DNA of 64,000 bases from Duganella sp. sic0402. GTDB taxonomy: Bacteria; Pseudomonadota; Gammaproteobacteria; Burkholderiales; Burkholderiaceae_D. Every line of letters begins with the position of its first letter. Positions within the stretch are counted from its first letter, which is position 1. Positions 53,560 through 62,437 of the stretch are shown here, piece by piece. The notes beneath the pieces were generated by a model, which saw only the letters and a list, made by a program, of their open reading frames with translations, searched no databases and was not told where the DNA came from. The stretch covers positions 62,001 to 126,000 of the forward strand of contig NZ_JAHUWK010000014.1 in the NCBI RefSeq assembly GCF_019219065.1, read 5' to 3'. The translations under genes and the position numbers were made by a program.

Positions 53560-55377
53560 ATGTTTAAAGACTTGAGCATCAAGAACAAGCTGTACCTCGG
53601 TTTCAGCGCCATCCTGGCCATCATCCTGGTGTTGCTGTCGATCGCCTACAACCGCTTCAGCAGCCTGTCGGAAGCGAATGCCTGGGATCGCCACACCATG
53701 GACGTGATCCAGGCCATCGACGTGCTGCGCAACGACCTGCTGCAAGTCCAGGTGGAAGCGCGCGGTTACTATCTGACCGGTTCGCAGCAGCGCCTGGAGC
53801 GCACCTACAAAGAACGCAACGATCTGCCGGCTTCCATCGCCGAACTGCAAAAACTCACCGCCGACAATCCGGCGCAGGTAACGCGCTTCAAGAAACTGGA
53901 AGACATGATCAAGGTGTGGAGCCTTGAAGTGATTGAATCGCAGATCAAGATGCGCCAGGAACTGGGCGACAAGCCCGGCGCCGCCGATGCCATGGGCCGC
54001 ACGCCGCAACTGGCCAGCACCAACAACTCCGCCATCGGCGAGATTTACAAGTACATGAACGACGCCGCAGCTGAAGAAAAACGCTTGCTGGTCGAGCGCT
54101 CCACCGCGTCGGAACGGCTGCAGGAAAGCATGCGCATGATCCTGTCCGGCGGTGGCCTGGTGTGCGTGGTGCTGTCGCTGGGCATCGCCTGGCTGCTGGT
54201 GCGCGCGCTGCTGGCGCCATTGAACAATCTGACCCAGGCCGTTGGCCGCATCGCCGCTGGCGACAAATCGGCGCGCGCCGACGTGCTGTCGGGCGATGAA
54301 CTGGGCGACGTCAGCAAGGAATTCAACCGCATGGCGCAGTCCATCCAGGACAGCCAGGCCAATGAGCTGGCCGCCACCAACCTGCTGCGCGCCAAGGTCG
54401 ATTCGCTGCTGGGCGTGGTCTCGAAAGCGGCTTCGGGCGACCTGACCGGCAAGATCGAGGTACAAGGCGACGACGCCATCGGCAAGCTGGCGCAAGGCCT
54501 GGACCGCATGTTCGACAATCTGCGCGGGCTGCTGAACAATGTGCAGAAGGCCGGCATCCAGGTCACTACCTCGGCCACCGAAATCGCCGCCTCGGCCAAG
54601 CAGCAGGAAGCCACCGGCATCGAGCAGGCGCAGACCAGCATCGAGATCCTCAGCACCACCAAGGAAATCTCGGCCAACACCTCGCAGCTGCTGAAGACCA
54701 TGGAAGAAGCCACCTCGGTGGCCGACTACACCACCAGCGCCACCGCCGACGCACAGAACAATCTGCGCCGCATGGACGGCACCATGCAGCACATGGTCGC
54801 GGCAACCGATTCGATCAACGCCAAGCTGGCGGCGCTGTCGGAGAAGGCGTCGAACATCAACAGCGTGCTGATCACCATCACCAAGGTGGCCGACCAGACC
54901 AACATCCTGTCGCTGAACGCCGCCATCGAAGCCGAGAAAGCCGGCGAAGCGGGCCGCGGCTTCTCGGTGGTGGCCACCGAAATCCGCCGCCTGGCCGACC
55001 AGACCTCGGTATCCACCTGGGACATCGAACAGATGCTGAAGGAGATGCAGTCGGCGGTATCGGCCAGCGTGATGGGCATGGACAAATTCTCCGAAGAGAT
55101 ACGCCGCAGCGTGGGCGAAGTACGCCAGGTCACCGACCAGTTGTCAGGCGTGATGGACCAGGTGCAGAAACTGGCGCCGCAGTTCGACGTGGTGCTGCAA
55201 GGGATGCAGTCGCAGGCAGTAGGCGCCGAGCAGATCACCGCCACCATGATGCAGCTGAACGACGCCACCCAGCAGACAGTCGAGTCGTTGAAGGCGACCA
55301 GCGAAGCGGTGCACCAGCTGCAATACGCGGCTGGCGATTTGCAGACCAGCGTCGCCAACTTCGCGGTGGCGGTGTAA
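53560..55377 (+). CDS. wspA: WspA-type surface-sensing receptor, second copy
   Basis: A 605-residue paralogue of the preceding receptor with the same plan: TM1, CHASE3-like domain (VEARGYYLTGS), TM2, two HAMP-like units (from APLNNLTQAVG and from LLGVVSKAASGDL) and a WspA-type tip. The periplasmic domains differ widely between the two copies, while the signalling tips share a run of 111 identical residues. This suggests two sensors feeding one kinase array. GGAGAG lies upstream of the ATG. The next gene, wspB, starts 20 bases after the stop. Confidence 0.88.
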   Translation: MFKDLSIKNKLYLGFSAILAIILVLLSIAYNRFSSLSEANAWDRHTMDVIQAIDVLRNDLLQVQVEARGYYLTGSQQRLERTYKERNDLPASIAELQKLTADNPAQVTRFKKLEDMIKVWSLEVIESQIKMRQELGDKPGAADAMGRTPQLASTNNSAIGEIYKYMNDAAAEEKRLLVERSTASERLQESMRMILSGGGLVCVVLSLGIAWLLVRALLAPLNNLTQAVGRIAAGDKSARADVLSGDELGDVSKEFNRMAQSIQDSQANELAATNLLRAKVDSLLGVVSKAASGDLTGKIEVQGDDAIGKLAQGLDRMFDNLRGLLNNVQKAGIQVTTSATEIAASAKQQEATGIEQAQTSIEILSTTKEISANTSQLLKTMEEATSVADYTTSATADAQNNLRRMDGTMQHMVAATDSINAKLAALSEKASNINSVLITITKVADQTNILSLNAAIEAEKAGEAGRGFSVVATEIRRLADQTSVSTWDIEQMLKEMQSAVSASVMGMDKFSEEIRRSVGEVRQVTDQLSGVMDQVQKLAPQFDVVLQGMQSQAVGAEQITATMMQLNDATQQTVESLKATSEAVHQLQYAAGDLQTSVANFAVAV

Positions 55378-55397
55378 GCGCCGCCGGAGCAGAGACG

Positions 55398-55856
55398 ATG
55401 AAACTTCTTGTCTTCCACATCGGTGCCGACCGTTACGGCCTGCGCCTGCGCGATGTGGTGCGCGTGCTGCCGCTGATGGAACTCAAGCAGCTGCCGCTGG
55501 CGCCGGATAGCGTGGCGGGCCTGATGGACCTGCACGGCGTGTCGGTGCCGGTGATTGACCTGTGCCGCGCCGCCGGCCTGCCCAGCGCGCAGGAACACTA
55601 CAACACCCGCATCATCGTCGCCGACTATGTCACGCCGCAAGGCGCGCACCACCAGCTGGGCTTGCGCGCGGAGCGGGTGCTGGGCGTGCAAGACGTGCGT
55701 GACAGCCAATTGGCCGACGGCGGCGTGCAGGCCGCCCCCTTCCTCGGCCAGGTTGCCAGCGATGCGCAAGGCATGCTGCAACTGGTAGAACTGGAACAGC
55801 TGCTGCCGGCCGGGCTGCGCGCGCTGCTGTTCCAGCATGGCGAGGCCGCCGCATGA
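55398..55856 (+). CDS. wspB: CheW-like coupling protein WspB
   Basis: A 152-residue CheW-domain protein that links receptors to the kinase. It opens KLLVFHIGADRYGLRLRDVVRVLP, and the hydrophobic core includes VAGLMDLHGVSVPVIDLC (the RG-x-PV type loop is LHGVSVP). It is one of two CheW genes in the cluster; in Pseudomonas, WspB and WspD have different localisation roles. Its stop overlaps the wspC start by 4 bases (ATGA). Confidence 0.85.
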   Translation: MKLLVFHIGADRYGLRLRDVVRVLPLMELKQLPLAPDSVAGLMDLHGVSVPVIDLCRAAGLPSAQEHYNTRIIVADYVTPQGAHHQLGLRAERVLGVQDVRDSQLADGGVQAAPFLGQVASDAQGMLQLVELEQLLPAGLRALLFQHGEAAA

Positions 55857-57112
55857 CGCCCGCCCAGTCTTTGTTGCGCGAGGCCACGGGCCTGAATCTG
55901 TCCAAAGCTATCGTGGACCGCGCCATCAAGAACCGCATGGCGCAAACCGCCGTCAGCAGCGCCGAAGCCTACCTGAAGCAGATGACGCCGGAAGAAATGA
56001 CCGCGCTGGTGGAACTGGTGGTGGTGCCGGAGTCCTGGTTCTACCGCGATGCGCAGGCGTTTGCGGCAATGGCCGAGTTGCTGCGCGTGCGGCTGGCCGC
56101 CAATGGCGAGCGGCTGATGCGCATCCTGTCGATCCCCTGCGCCGGCGGCGAGGAACCGTACACCATCGCCATGGTGCTGACCGACGCCGGCATCCCGCCG
56201 GCGAACTTCATGGTCGACGCCTTCGATATCAGCCCGAGCTGCGTGGCGCGCGCCAAGAGCGGCATTTATGGCCGCAACGCCTTCCGCGCCCAAGACCTGG
56301 CCTTCCGCGACCTGCATTTCACCAGCGCCGGCGACGGCGATTACCGCATCAACGACGAGATCCGCCAGCAGGTGCGCTTCAAGCAGGGCAATCTGCTGGA
56401 GTTCGACCTGACCGCGCGCGCTGGCCACTACGACGTGATCTTCTGCCGCAACCTGCTGATCTACTTCGACAAGCCAACCACCAAGGCCGCCATCGCCAAG
56501 CTGCGCGCGCTGCTGGCCGACGATGGCCAGCTGTTTGCCGGCTACGCCGAAGTGCCGTCGTTCTGCCAGCACGGCTTTACGCCACTGTCGTTCAACCAGG
56601 CTTTCGGGCTGTTGAAAGACGATGCCGTGGCGGCGCAAAAGCTCAAGCCGGTGCCGCCTGCACTCAAGCTGCCGCCCAAGCCGGCGCATGCGCCACGCGT
56701 CGCGGCCAAACCGCCGCCACCCGTCGCCGCGCGCCGCGCCACCGGTGCCCCCTCGCCACTCTCGGCATCAGCAGCCGTGTCGCCGCCCGCCGTCGCCGCC
56801 AACCTGCTGGCCGAAGCGCGCCGGCTGGCCGATCTGGGCGACATCAAGGCCGCCGAGAAGCACTGCCGCGATCACCTGGCCCAGCATCCGGAATCGGCCG
56901 AAGCGTATTTCATCCTCGGCCTGCTGAATGAGCTGACCAACAAGCCGAAAATGGCGGAAGACTACTGGAAGCGCTGCATCTACCTGCAGCCCGATCACTA
57001 CGAAGCACTGTGCCACCTGGCGCTGCTGGCCGAAGCCAATGACGACGCCACCGGCGCCGCCGCGCTCAAGGCGCGCGCCGCGCGCATCTACAAACGCCAG
57101 CAGGCATCCTAA
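55853..57112 (+). CDS. wspC: CheR-type methyltransferase with TPR tail, WspC
   Basis: A 419-residue enzyme that methylates receptor glutamates with S-adenosylmethionine. The CheR domain (about 1-265) has the SAM motif ILSIPCAGGEEPYTIAMVL, VDAFDISPSCVARA, and DVIFCRNLLIYFDK. A Pro/Ala linker (about 265-310) joins it to two or three TPRs (AEKHCRDHLAQHPESAEAYF and after). The TPR tail is typical of WspC and replaces the pentapeptide docking used by other CheR proteins, which fits the lack of xWxxF on both WspA copies. wspD follows after 12 bases. Confidence 0.92.
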   Translation: MTPAQSLLREATGLNLSKAIVDRAIKNRMAQTAVSSAEAYLKQMTPEEMTALVELVVVPESWFYRDAQAFAAMAELLRVRLAANGERLMRILSIPCAGGEEPYTIAMVLTDAGIPPANFMVDAFDISPSCVARAKSGIYGRNAFRAQDLAFRDLHFTSAGDGDYRINDEIRQQVRFKQGNLLEFDLTARAGHYDVIFCRNLLIYFDKPTTKAAIAKLRALLADDGQLFAGYAEVPSFCQHGFTPLSFNQAFGLLKDDAVAAQKLKPVPPALKLPPKPAHAPRVAAKPPPPVAARRATGAPSPLSASAAVSPPAVAANLLAEARRLADLGDIKAAEKHCRDHLAQHPESAEAYFILGLLNELTNKPKMAEDYWKRCIYLQPDHYEALCHLALLAEANDDATGAAALKARAARIYKRQQAS

Positions 57113-57124
57113 AGGCGAGCATCC

Positions 57125-57703
57125 ATGACCGACACTACCCCTATCGCCGAGATCGCGCAACGCAACCTGCAACGGCCAGTCGGCGACGACTACAAAAAAG
57201 AATGGGCAGCGCACTTCCGCCAGGCCGCCGCCGGCGCCGAGCAGCAGGACGCATCCTGCCTGGTGTTCCGCATCGGCCGCGAATGGCTATCGCTGCCGAC
57301 CCGCATGTTTGTCTCGGTGGCGCCGATCGCCACGCCGCACCGGCTGCCGCACCGCGCCTCGCGCGGCCTGAGCGGCATCGTCAATGTTGGCGGCACGCTG
57401 TATCCCTGCATGTCGCTGGCGAACCTGCTGGATATTGACGACAGCGAAGGCGAAGCCGCCACCGACCGCCACACCTTCGCGCGCCTGCTGCTGGCGCAAT
57501 GGGAGGACCAGGCTTACGCGCTGCCGGTGGCCGACCTGCACGGCATCCTGCGCTACGCCAGCGGCAAGGTGCAGGCGCCGGCCGCCACTATCAACAAGGG
57601 CTTGTCCCGCTTCCTCACTGGCGTCATCACGCATGACGACATGCGCATCGGCGTGCTGGATGAGGCGCTGATCGGCTACCAACTCGCGAGAACCTTACGA
57701 TGA
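57125..57703 (+). CDS. wspD: CheW-like coupling protein WspD
   Basis: A 192-residue CheW-domain protein with a longer N-terminus (about 50 residues, including QRPVGDDYKKEWAAHF) than WspB. The CheW domain has LVFRIGREWLSLPTRMFVSV and GLSGIVNVGGTLYPCMSL. The N-terminal HFRQAA-type region is common in WspD. Its role is to hold WspA and WspE together. Its stop overlaps the wspE start by 4 bases (ATGA). Confidence 0.86.
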   Translation: MTDTTPIAEIAQRNLQRPVGDDYKKEWAAHFRQAAAGAEQQDASCLVFRIGREWLSLPTRMFVSVAPIATPHRLPHRASRGLSGIVNVGGTLYPCMSLANLLDIDDSEGEAATDRHTFARLLLAQWEDQAYALPVADLHGILRYASGKVQAPAATINKGLSRFLTGVITHDDMRIGVLDEALIGYQLARTLR

Positions 57704-59967
57704 GCGTGGATAACAACGGAGACCTGAGCCAGTTCTCCATGCTGGACCTGTTCCGCATGGAGGCCGACAGCCAGACGCAGATCCTCACCGACGGCCTGCT
57801 GGCCATGGAGCGCCTCAAGGATGACGCCAGCGCGGTGGAGTCGATGATGCGCGCCGCGCACTCGATCAAAGGCGCGGCCGCCATCGTCGGCCTGGAAGTA
57901 GTGGTGCAGCTGGCGCATGGCATGGAAGACGCCTTCATTGCCGCACAGAATGGCAAGCTGGCGCTGACGCCGAACCGCGTCGATGTGCTGCTGGCCGGGG
58001 TGGACCTGATCCTGCAACTGTCACGCTTGCAGGACAGCGAAGTGGCCAGCTGGCTGGCCGCCAACGGCGATCAGATCAAGCGCACCATGGATTCGATCTC
58101 CACCATCGCCTTCCTGCCGGAGCCGATTGAGCTGGCGCCACCGCCACCCGCACCGTTCGTTGCCCAGCCCGCAGCCACCGCTCCCACGACTGCGCCGCCA
58201 GCCGTCGAAGACGCCCAGGAACGCCGTGCACCGGCACCAATGAAGCATGCGCAAAACTTCGACAAGCTACTGTCGCTGGCCAGCGAGTCGCGCATCAATG
58301 CCCACCAGATGCACCCTTTCGTGCAGAACCTGCAACGCTTCAAGCGCAACCAGAGCAGCTTGTTCTCGCTGATTGAGCAACTGCACGAAGCCATCTCCAA
58401 CAGCAGCGACGCGGGCCTGAAAGAAAAGTCGCTGCTGGCGCTGCAAAAGACCCATCCGCTAAAACAGTTCGTGCTGGAGCACATCGCCGACATCGAAGCC
58501 TACGAACGACGCCTGCTGGGCGTCTCGCAAAGCATGGTGGACGAGGTGCTGACCATGCGCATGCGTCCTTTCCGCGATGGTGTGCAGCACTTCCCGCGCA
58601 TGGTCCGCGACCTGTCGCGCAGCCTGGGCAAGGATGTGCAGTTGCAGATCATCGGCGAAGACACGCTGGTCGACCGCGACATCCTGGCCAAGATCGAAAG
58701 CCCGCTCAACCACATGCTGCGCAACGCCATCGACCACGGCATGGACAGCGCGGCCGAGCGCATCGCCGCTGGCAAGCCGGGGACCGGCACCATCGTCCTC
58801 GAAGCCAAGCACCGTGCAGGCATGCTGAGCATTGAAATCCGCGACGACGGCAAAGGCGTCAACCAGGAGAAAATCCGCGCCCGCGTGATCGAGCGCAAAA
58901 TGGCGCCGGCGCAGATGGCGGCTTCGATGTCGCCAGCGGAACTGATGGAATTCCTGTTCCTGCCGGCGTTCAGCCTCAAAGAACAAATCACCGAGATTTC
59001 CGGCCGTGGCGTCGGCCTCGACATCGTCCACGAAACCATCCGCTCGCAGAACGGCACGGTGCGCATCGAGTCCGAACTGGGTGTCGGCTTCCACACCTTC
59101 ATCACCCTGCCGCTGACGCAATCGATCGTGCGCGCGCTGGTGGTGGACGTCAAGGGCGAAGCCTATGCCGTGCCGATCGTGCAGGTGGAACGCGTGCTGA
59201 AAGTGCCGCAAAGCGCCATCCACACGCTGGAAAACAAGCAGTTCTTCGACTTTGGCGGTGAGCATCTGGGCCTGGTCTCGGCCTCGCAGGTGCTGGAACT
59301 GGGCGACACCAATGCCGAAGGCACCGAGCTGTCGGTGGTGGTGATCGGCGCCGGCGCGCGCCGCTATGCGCTGGTGGTGGACGCGATACGCGGCGAGCAA
59401 AGCCTGGCGGTACAGGCCATCGATCCGATCTTCGGCAAGATGCGCGATATCTCCTCGGCCGCCCTGCTGGATAACGGCGAGCCGGTGCTGATCCTCGACG
59501 TGCCCGACCTGCTGCTATCGATCGACAAGCTGCTGCACGAAGGCGGCCTGCACCAGCTGGCCAAGTCCGACGCCGCCGAACGGCGCAAGACCAAGCGCAT
59601 CCTGGTGGTTGATGATTCGCTGACGGTGCGCGAAATGGAACGCAAGCTGCTGCTGAGCCGGGGCTTCCTGGTGGACATCGCCATCGACGGTATCGACGGC
59701 TGGAATGTGGTGCGCAGCGGCGACTACGACCTGGTGATCACCGACGTCGATATGCCGCGCATGGACGGCATCGAATTAGTAACCTTGATCAAGAAAGATA
59801 TACATCTTCACAAGCTTCCAGTCATGATAGTCTCTTACAAAGATCGCCCCGAAGACCGCGCCCGCGGCCTGTCGGCAGGCGCCGACTACTATCTGACCAA
59901 AGGCAGCTTCCACGACGAGACGCTGCTCGACGCAGTCAGTGATTTGATTGGGGACGCCCGTAGATGA
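57700..59967 (+). CDS. wspE: CheA-type hybrid histidine kinase WspE
   Basis: A 755-residue kinase. The Hpt domain has the phosphorylated His (H54, in MRAAHSIKGAAAIVG). A Pro/Ala linker (about 145-185) is followed by the dimerisation and ATPase domains (NHMLRNAIDHGMDSAAER, RDDGKGVNQEKI, ISGRGVGLDIVHETI), then the CheW-like P5 domain. A C-terminal REC domain (about 635-755) has the phospho-Asp in VITDVDMPRMDG and the Lys in YYLTKGSF. In the known Wsp pathway it phosphorylates WspR and WspF. The first half of the REC is chromosomal in style, but 59770-59860 uses more A and T. It overlaps wspF by 4 bases. Confidence 0.93.
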   Translation: MSVDNNGDLSQFSMLDLFRMEADSQTQILTDGLLAMERLKDDASAVESMMRAAHSIKGAAAIVGLEVVVQLAHGMEDAFIAAQNGKLALTPNRVDVLLAGVDLILQLSRLQDSEVASWLAANGDQIKRTMDSISTIAFLPEPIELAPPPPAPFVAQPAATAPTTAPPAVEDAQERRAPAPMKHAQNFDKLLSLASESRINAHQMHPFVQNLQRFKRNQSSLFSLIEQLHEAISNSSDAGLKEKSLLALQKTHPLKQFVLEHIADIEAYERRLLGVSQSMVDEVLTMRMRPFRDGVQHFPRMVRDLSRSLGKDVQLQIIGEDTLVDRDILAKIESPLNHMLRNAIDHGMDSAAERIAAGKPGTGTIVLEAKHRAGMLSIEIRDDGKGVNQEKIRARVIERKMAPAQMAASMSPAELMEFLFLPAFSLKEQITEISGRGVGLDIVHETIRSQNGTVRIESELGVGFHTFITLPLTQSIVRALVVDVKGEAYAVPIVQVERVLKVPQSAIHTLENKQFFDFGGEHLGLVSASQVLELGDTNAEGTELSVVVIGAGARRYALVVDAIRGEQSLAVQAIDPIFGKMRDISSAALLDNGEPVLILDVPDLLLSIDKLLHEGGLHQLAKSDAAERRKTKRILVVDDSLTVREMERKLLLSRGFLVDIAIDGIDGWNVVRSGDYDLVITDVDMPRMDGIELVTLIKKDIHLHKLPVMIVSYKDRPEDRARGLSAGADYYLTKGSFHDETLLDAVSDLIGDARR

Positions 59968-61007
59968 AGATCGCCATCGCCAACGATGTCGCCATGGCAG
60001 CCGAAGCCTTGCGGCGCGTGGTCGCCAGCACCGCCGAACACCAGGTGCTGTGGATCGCCCGCACTGGCGCCGAGGCGGTGCGCATGTGCGCCGACAACCG
60101 CCCCGACCTGATCCTGATGGACCTGAACATGCCGGAGCTGGATGGCGTTGAAGCCACCCGGCAAATCATGGAACAAAGCCCGTGCGCCATCCTGGTGGTC
60201 ACCGGCCGCCCGCAGGACAACGTCAACCAGGTATTCCGCGCGCTGGGCGCCGGCGCGCTGGACGTGACCGCGACGCCGGTGCTGCAAGGCCAGCCGGGCG
60301 GCGACGCCGAGCTGCTGGCCAAGATCCGCACCATGGACAAGCTGATACGCCACAGCGGCGGCAACCAGGCCCTGCTGCCGCGCAGCGCGGCCAATGGCAG
60401 CAGCAGCACGGCGCCGCAGGTGGAAACCGAAAAAGTCACGACACTGCTGGCAATCGGCGCCTCGACCGGCGGCCCGGTGGCCGTCTCCAAGCTGCTGGCC
60501 GGCTGGAAGGCGCCGCGCGGCTGCGCCATCGTGGTGGTGCAGCACATCGACCAGCACTTCGCCGACAACTTCGCCCGCTGGCTGGGCGAACAGCTGGACA
60601 TGCCGGTGCGCGCCGCCGAGGAAGGCGACGAACTGGTGGCAGGCACGGTGCTGATCGCCAAGAGCAACGATCACCTGACGCTGGATCAAAACCTTCGCTT
60701 GCGTTACGATATCCACCCAAAGGACTATGCTTACCGGCCGTCGGTGGACGTATTCTTTCACTGCGTGGCACAGCACTGGAAAAGCGATGCCACCGGCGTG
60801 CTGTTGACCGGCATGGGCCGCGATGGCGCCGAGGGACTGCTGGCGATGCGCAAGGCCGGCCACACCACCATCGCCCAGGACCAGGCCAGCAGCGCCGTGT
60901 ACGGCATGCCGCGCGCGGCGGCCGAGCTGGACGCGGCGCAGATGATTTTACCGCTGGCGAAGATCGGGCCAGTCTTGCGCAGCACCCTTGGTGGCCGTAG
61001 CCAATAA
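59964..61007 (+). CDS. wspF: CheB-type methylesterase WspF
   Basis: A 347-residue enzyme that removes receptor methyl groups and so damps the system; loss of WspF in Pseudomonas leaves the pathway on. The REC domain has its phospho-Asp at D53 (LMDLNMPELDG). The CheB catalytic triad is Ser in GASTGGP, His in VVQHIDQHF and Asp in LTGMGRDGAEG. The linker (about 125-160) is polar with a short Ser run. wspR starts 16 bases downstream. Confidence 0.93.
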   Translation: MKIAIANDVAMAAEALRRVVASTAEHQVLWIARTGAEAVRMCADNRPDLILMDLNMPELDGVEATRQIMEQSPCAILVVTGRPQDNVNQVFRALGAGALDVTATPVLQGQPGGDAELLAKIRTMDKLIRHSGGNQALLPRSAANGSSSTAPQVETEKVTTLLAIGASTGGPVAVSKLLAGWKAPRGCAIVVVQHIDQHFADNFARWLGEQLDMPVRAAEEGDELVAGTVLIAKSNDHLTLDQNLRLRYDIHPKDYAYRPSVDVFFHCVAQHWKSDATGVLLTGMGRDGAEGLLAMRKAGHTTIAQDQASSAVYGMPRAAAELDAAQMILPLAKIGPVLRSTLGGRSQ

Positions 61008-61023
61008 CACTAAAGAGAATCCG

Positions 61024-62088
61024 ATGTCCGAAGCATTAGTCAACGCAGCAGATCAAGAACCGGTCCTCCCCACATTTAAAGTGCGCGTGCTGCTGGTCGA
61101 CGACCAGCTGATCATCGTCGAAGCGGTGCGCCGCATGCTGAGCGACCAGCCGGATATCGAATTCCATTACGTGACCGACGCCACCAAGTCGCTTGAGACG
61201 GCACTGCAATTGCAGCCGACGGTGATCCTGCAGGACCTGGTGATGCCGACCATCGACGGCTTCGGCCAGATCGCCCAGTACCGCGCCGAAGAAGGCTTGC
61301 GCCATGTGCCGGTGATCGTGCTGTCGGCCAAGGAAGATCCTAAACTCAAGGCGCACAGCTTCGCCACCGGTGCCAACGATTACATGGTCAAGCTGCCGGA
61401 CAAGCTGGAGCTGCTGGCGCGCGTGCGCTACCACTCCGGTGCCCACATCAGCCGCTTGCAGCGCGACCAGGCCTTCCGCTTCCTGCGCGAGAGCCAGAAA
61501 CAGCTGGCCGACGCCAACATCGAATTGCAAAAGCTGGCGGCGCTGGACGGCCTGACCGGCATCGCCAACCGCCGCCGCTTCGACGACACCATGCGCATCG
61601 AGTGGCAGCGCGGCCAGCGCGACAAGAAGCCGCTGACGCTGCTGATGTGCGACGTCGACTTCTTCAAACTGTATAACGACAGCTTCGGCCACCTCGCCGG
61701 CGACTTGTGCCTGAAGAAGGTGGCGGCTGTCCTGACTGAACACCTCAAGCGCCCGGCCGACCTGGCCGCGCGCTACGGCGGCGAGGAATTCGCCATTATC
61801 CTGCCGGAGACACCGCTGACTGGAGCCATGATCGTGGCCGAGTCATGCCGCCGCCACCTGGAGCAGCTCGCGATTGAAAATCCGCAGGCGACCACCGAAC
61901 TATCAAGCGTGACCATGTCGATCGGCGTGGCTAGCGTGGTGCCGTCGCTCGCATCCAGCGTCGAAGAGCTGATCCAGCAAGCCGACCGGGCCCTGTACGC
62001 CGCCAAGCGCGGTGGCCGCAATCGCGTAGCGAGCGCGGACGAGGCGCCCGGCCTTCCCCTATCGAACCAAGGAAATCCAGCAGCATGA
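61024..62088 (+). CDS. wspR: Response regulator diguanylate cyclase WspR
   Basis: A 354-residue output protein making c-di-GMP from two GTP. The REC domain (about 20-145) has VLLVDDQLIIVEA, the phospho-Asp in ILQDLVMPTIDG and the conserved Lys in LSAKEDPK. A short helical stalk (QRDQAFRFLRESQKQLADAN) joins it to a GGDEF domain with LDGLTGIANRRRFDDT, the active-site motif RYGGEEFAI and an intact RxxD inhibitory site (RPAD) five residues before it, so product inhibition should work. The ATG at 61024 is preferred over the upstream in-frame ATG at 60988, which lies inside wspF. The stop overlaps ppnP by 4 bases. Confidence 0.94.
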   Translation: MSEALVNAADQEPVLPTFKVRVLLVDDQLIIVEAVRRMLSDQPDIEFHYVTDATKSLETALQLQPTVILQDLVMPTIDGFGQIAQYRAEEGLRHVPVIVLSAKEDPKLKAHSFATGANDYMVKLPDKLELLARVRYHSGAHISRLQRDQAFRFLRESQKQLADANIELQKLAALDGLTGIANRRRFDDTMRIEWQRGQRDKKPLTLLMCDVDFFKLYNDSFGHLAGDLCLKKVAAVLTEHLKRPADLAARYGGEEFAIILPETPLTGAMIVAESCRRHLEQLAIENPQATTELSSVTMSIGVASVVPSLASSVEELIQQADRALYAAKRGGRNRVASADEAPGLPLSNQGNPAA

Positions 62089-62399
62089 GTGCTCAAATCG
62101 ATCAAGTCAGCGTCGTCAAAAAATCCAATATCTACTTTGACGGCAAATGCGTGTCGCACACCATCACCCTGGCGGATGGCAGCAAGAAATCCGTCGGCGT
62201 CATCTTCCCTTCCAGCCTGACCTTCAACACCGGCGCGCCGGAAATCATGGAAATCGTCGGCGGCGTGTGCAAGGTGCGCCTGGACGGCGCCAGCGAATGG
62301 CAGACCTATGGCGCAGGCCAGGAATTCAAAGTAGCCGGCAACAGCAAGTTCGACATCGAAACGGTGGAAACCCTCGATTACGTTTGCCACTTCGGCTAA
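62085..62399 (+). CDS. ppnP: Pyrimidine/purine nucleoside phosphorylase PpnP
   Basis: A 104-residue small cupin-type protein (formerly DUF1255/YaiE). It has VSHTITLADGSKKSVGVIFP, FNTGAPEIMEIVGGVCKVRL and the C-terminal ETVETLDYVCHFG, all typical. E. coli PpnP phosphorolyses several nucleosides. Its ATG overlaps the wspR stop (ATGA), so it is made together with WspR. A strong terminator follows right after the stop and closes the operon. Why a nucleoside-salvage enzyme rides with a c-di-GMP circuit is not known. Confidence 0.9.
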   Translation: MSAQIDQVSVVKKSNIYFDGKCVSHTITLADGSKKSVGVIFPSSLTFNTGAPEIMEIVGGVCKVRLDGASEWQTYGAGQEFKVAGNSKFDIETVETLDYVCHFG

Positions 62400-62403
62400 A
62401 CTC

Positions 62404-62431
62404 AAAAGCAGACTATGTGTCTGCTTTTTTT
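62404..62431 (+). terminator. Intrinsic terminator closing the wsp-ppnP operon
   Basis: AAAAGCAGAC (62404-62413), loop TATGT, GTCTGCTTTT (62419-62428), then further T to 62431. It lies only 6 bases before the ATG of the next gene, an unusual arrangement. Confidence 0.92.
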
Positions 62432-62437
62432 ACGACT

